Assembly: GCA_002495055.1 (NCBI GenBank)
Contig: DADR01000060.1
Location: 732-64,731, forward strand
Origin: Methanoregula sp. UBA247
GTDB lineage: Archaea > Halobacteriota > Methanomicrobia > Methanomicrobiales > Methanospirillaceae
DNA: 64,000 nucleotides
Direction: 5' to 3'
Shown here: positions 61,574 to 64,000 of the stretch, in pieces
Layout of the letters: each line of letters starts with the position of its first letter
Numbering within the stretch: the first letter of the stretch is position 1
Notes under the pieces: model-generated
What the model was told of the DNA's origin: nothing
Seen by the model: the letters and a program-made list of their open reading frames with translations, nothing else
Databases searched by the model: none
Program-made: the position numbers and the translations under genes

Positions 61574-64000
61574 TTATCTTTTATTCCCGAACCCCATACT
61601 TACTTTGTGGACAATAATCTCGGCCTTCTGGATGAGTTCATCCGGCACTTCGGTAAAGCCATTCTCCATTCTCATTTTGATTTGTTCAGATAATTCCTGT
61701 GCCTGGATCTTCACGTCGCCCCGGGAATAATGAACGAGATCGAGGAGATACTTATAGGAGGCTGGGATATCCCCGGTTAACAGATTGATCAGAACAAGAT
61801 CCCCGCAATAATATGCCGATCGATTGTTATCATGAGCGGTTACACTCGTTTTCAACAATTCTGTGTAATTGACCCTGAGAAACGTCGCAAGATCTTTCTG
61901 GAGTTCAAGGACCGACTGGTACCGTTTTGCCGGGTCTTTCTGCAGACATTTCATCACAACAGGTTCGATCACTTTTGTATCTGGAATTATTCTGACAGGA
62001 CGTTCTGGATCTTTTGTGGCGATATTCATTCCGATCTCAACCATACTGTCACCCGTGAACGGCAATACACCGGTAATAAGCTCATACAAAATCACGCCGA
62101 GCTGCCAGATATCAGTCCGTTCATCTTTCACTTTGTTATTGATCTGTTCCGGCGCTGCGTAAGAGGGTGTGAATGATGTGGCTGTGGTTGTTGATGACTC
62201 GGAAATAATCCGCGAAAGACCCCAGTCCGAGATCTTCGGTACTCCATTCTTTAAGAGAATATTCTGGGGTTTGAGATCGCGGTGGATGATCTTATGGGCA
62301 TGAGCGAATTTGAGCCCTTCACAGATGCTGAACAGAATCCATGCAGCCTCCTGACTTTCAAGAGGCTTTTCCCGATCTGAAAGGGCACTGTCGCAGAGTT
62401 CTTCCTCAAAATAGGGTAAAGGCATGATATTGAAATCGTAGAGCCTGACGATGTTTGGGTGGGAAAGTTTTGTCCAGTTCTGCATCTCTGTGATGAATGA
62501 TCTACCGGTCATTGCATCCAAAGAGATAGGAATCTTAACTGCGACATATTTCCCGTCCTTTCGTTTTGCCTTGAAGACGCGTGCGAACCCGCCTTTGCCG
62601 ATGAATTCTGATTCCGTATATCTGCCAGAGAGATCCGGCGGGAGTCGTTTCGGTGTAAGGGGTCTGGGTGTGAACTGACTGACCGGTGATGACGGAGTTT
62701 CAGATGGTGGGGATGGTGTTGTACTCTTTTCAACGACATCGATCCAGAATTCGTGCGTTTCACGGTATTCCTTATCATGGTCATCGCGATACAGTGCCGT
62801 AACTTCGAGCGGGATCTTTCCTTGTAATTTCGGTCGGATTCCTATCTCCAGCGAAGTCGTTGCTCCTGCATTAATCGCAGCCGGTTTTATCCATTTTGTA
62901 TCAAATTCATCGGAGAAGGTCAGGTGTATGTCTTTTGCAGGTGCATTCCCGCGATTCTCAAGTCGAATTTCCATACGGTCCCAGTTATCTGCAGCCAGCT
63001 GGGTACGGTCCAGCAAGAGGGTAAGTTCCGGTTGTATCGTTGAGCCGGTCGGTGTGGATTGAGGGGAGATTGCTTTTTTCTCCTTACGCTCATAAGGTTG
63101 GTAATCGGACGGCTTTTTCTTCATCCGGTAGATCGTATACCCTCCACCGGCAAGGAACACTATGGCGACAAGCCCGATGATTGGCAACGATGTGTAAGAA
63201 AATCCGTTATCTGAAAAAAACTCAGATGATAGTGTATTCTGAATTCCGGGAGCAGGTACAACTGTAGTTATCGTAACTTGGTTTGGAGCCAGAGTTTGAG
63301 TAGATACAGGTGTATGAGTATATACCAGACCTGGGGGTACCTCTCCAATCGCATACAGGTTCCCATCATTACTTCCGACGTAAACAACGCCGTTTGACAC
63401 CGCCGGGGATGAATACACCCAACTACCCGTCTTGAACCTCCACTTCTCCGTCCCTGTCACCGCGTCGATCGCATACAGGTTCTTATCATAACTCCCGACA
63501 TAGACGACGTTGTTCGAAACCACTGGCGATGACTCATGATCAAATGTCATTTGAATCGCAAACTGCCACTTCTCCGTCCCGGTCACCGCATCGATCGCAA
63601 ACAGTTTGTAACTCATACCACCACCAACGTAGACAATGCCGTTCGATACCGCCGGAGATGAAACTATATTCGATGAATACACAGAACCTTTCACCGTGAA
63701 CCTCCACTTCTCCGTCCCGGTCACCGCATCGATGGCATACAGGTTCTTATCATAACTCCCGATATAGACAACACCGTTTGACACCGCCGGTGATGAATAG
63801 ATTGACCCCCCTGTAGTGAATCGCCACTTCTCCTTGCCCGTCATTGCATCGATGGCATACAGGTTCTTATCATAACTCCCGACATAGACGACACCATTTG
63901 ACACTGCCGGTGATGAATAGATAGACCCCCCTGTAGTGAATCGCCACTTCTCCGTTCCTGTCACTGCATCGATGGCATACAGGTTCTTATCATAACTCCC
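61574..64000 (-). CDS. PQQ-propeller transmembrane Ser/Thr protein kinase (5' end beyond window)
   Basis: At least 808 residues; the frame runs off the right edge. The outer part is a PQQ-type propeller of near-identical blades (SPAVSNGVVYVGSYDKNLYA, AIDAVTGTEKWRF). A Thr/Pro linker, a transmembrane helix (LPIIGLVAIVFLAGGGYTIY), a CARDB-like domain (FSDEFDTKWIKPAAINAGAT) and a Hanks-type kinase follow: GKGGFARVF, HRDLKPQN (His codon 62282-62284), DWG, AAPEQ. A conserved 95-residue C-terminal domain ends the protein. It matches the 25502 kinase from CARDB onward. Head of the minus-strand locus; probably an envelope sensor. Confidence 0.88.
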   Translation of the reverse strand, partial: GSYDKNLYAIDAVTGTEKWRFTTGGSIYSSPAVSNGVVYVGSYDKNLYAIDAMTGKEKWRFTTGGSIYSSPAVSNGVVYIGSYDKNLYAIDAVTGTEKWRFTVKGSVYSSNIVSSPAVSNGIVYVGGGMSYKLFAIDAVTGTEKWQFAIQMTFDHESSPVVSNNVVYVGSYDKNLYAIDAVTGTEKWRFKTGSWVYSSPAVSNGVVYVGSNDGNLYAIGEVPPGLVYTHTPVSTQTLAPNQVTITTVVPAPGIQNTLSSEFFSDNGFSYTSLPIIGLVAIVFLAGGGYTIYRMKKKPSDYQPYERKEKKAISPQSTPTGSTIQPELTLLLDRTQLAADNWDRMEIRLENRGNAPAKDIHLTFSDEFDTKWIKPAAINAGATTSLEIGIRPKLQGKIPLEVTALYRDDHDKEYRETHEFWIDVVEKSTTPSPPSETPSSPVSQFTPRPLTPKRLPPDLSGRYTESEFIGKGGFARVFKAKRKDGKYVAVKIPISLDAMTGRSFITEMQNWTKLSHPNIVRLYDFNIMPLPYFEEELCDSALSDREKPLESQEAAWILFSICEGLKFAHAHKIIHRDLKPQNILLKNGVPKISDWGLSRIISESSTTTATSFTPSYAAPEQINNKVKDERTDIWQLGVILYELITGVLPFTGDSMVEIGMNIATKDPERPVRIIPDTKVIEPVVMKCLQKDPAKRYQSVLELQKDLATFLRVNYTELLKTSVTAHDNNRSAYYCGDLVLINLLTGDIPASYKYLLDLVHYSRGDVKIQAQELSEQIKMRMENGFTEVPDELIQKAEIIVHKVSMGFGNKR
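63340..64000. repeat. Near-identical tandem repeats encoding propeller blades
   Basis: Units of about 120 bases repeat through this stretch, each encoding a PQQ blade with SPAVSNGVVYVGS, DKNLYAIDA and TEKWRF cores. DNA identity between units is high, especially in the last three, which suggests recent duplication or gene conversion. They continue past the window edge. Confidence 0.8.

Overview
The window looks like a chromosomal segment of a methanogenic archaeon of the order Methanomicrobiales, most like Methanoregula and relatives. The evidence is SepCysS (tRNA-dependent cysteine synthesis), a NikR-controlled CbiM/CbiN/CbiO nickel or cobalt importer, an archaeal geranylgeranyl-reductase-type flavoprotein, a ThiI with a methanogen-type CxxC, many PAS histidine kinases, and A/T-rich intergenic DNA with TATA-like boxes. 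I saw no rRNA, tRNA or CRISPR array.

Layout. 1-2340: metal importer genes divergent from nikR. 2783-5059: receiver/PAS histidine kinase. 5060-7228: decayed DNA with three broken genes and a few small genes. 7229-13352: housekeeping (flavoprotein reductase, DUF308 protein, DUF2150 pair, ThiI, radical SAM protein). 13448-17489: a zinc-ribbon protein with a phage-head-like tail, a secreted subtilisin-like protease with six near-identical 46-residue repeats, and a separate membrane-anchored copy of that protease's propeptide region. 17742-23764: polyphosphate-dependent phosphotransferase, SepCysS with a small coupled partner, and a homospermidine synthase/ornithine-decarboxylase-type operon. 25502-34295: a giant TPR-sensor Ser/Thr kinase and two-component proteins. 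35695-40977: a redox cluster of flavoproteins, a ferredoxin-nitroreductase, NudC, flavin reductases and an HxlR regulator, in which two FMN reductases are broken. 41104-50093: histidine-kinase-like protein, alcohol dehydrogenase, small and membrane proteins, a MITE-like element and a NapH-like ferredoxin.

The most unusual part is 50603-64000, ten genes all on the minus strand. In transcription order: a PQQ-propeller/transmembrane Ser/Thr kinase (runs off the window), two Snf7/ESCRT-III-like coiled-coil proteins, a Vps4-like protein lacking its AAA domain, a TIR protein, an RCK-RyR membrane protein, a full Vps4-like AAA ATPase, a lipoprotein, a TPR-TM-TIR protein and a second RCK-RyR protein. 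The full ATPase, the AAA-less protein and the first TIR protein share one MIT-like three-helix N-terminal domain. I read this as a candidate envelope-sensing or immune system that couples an ESCRT-type membrane-remodelling machine to TIR and RyR nucleotide-signalling modules under Ser/Thr-kinase control. The kinase at 25502-30634 is a paralogue of the locus kinase and may belong to the same network.

Several genes carry single-base insertions, most of them next to short homopolymers (about 5295, 36178, 47011, 47081; also about 35952). These may be genuine decay or sequence error.
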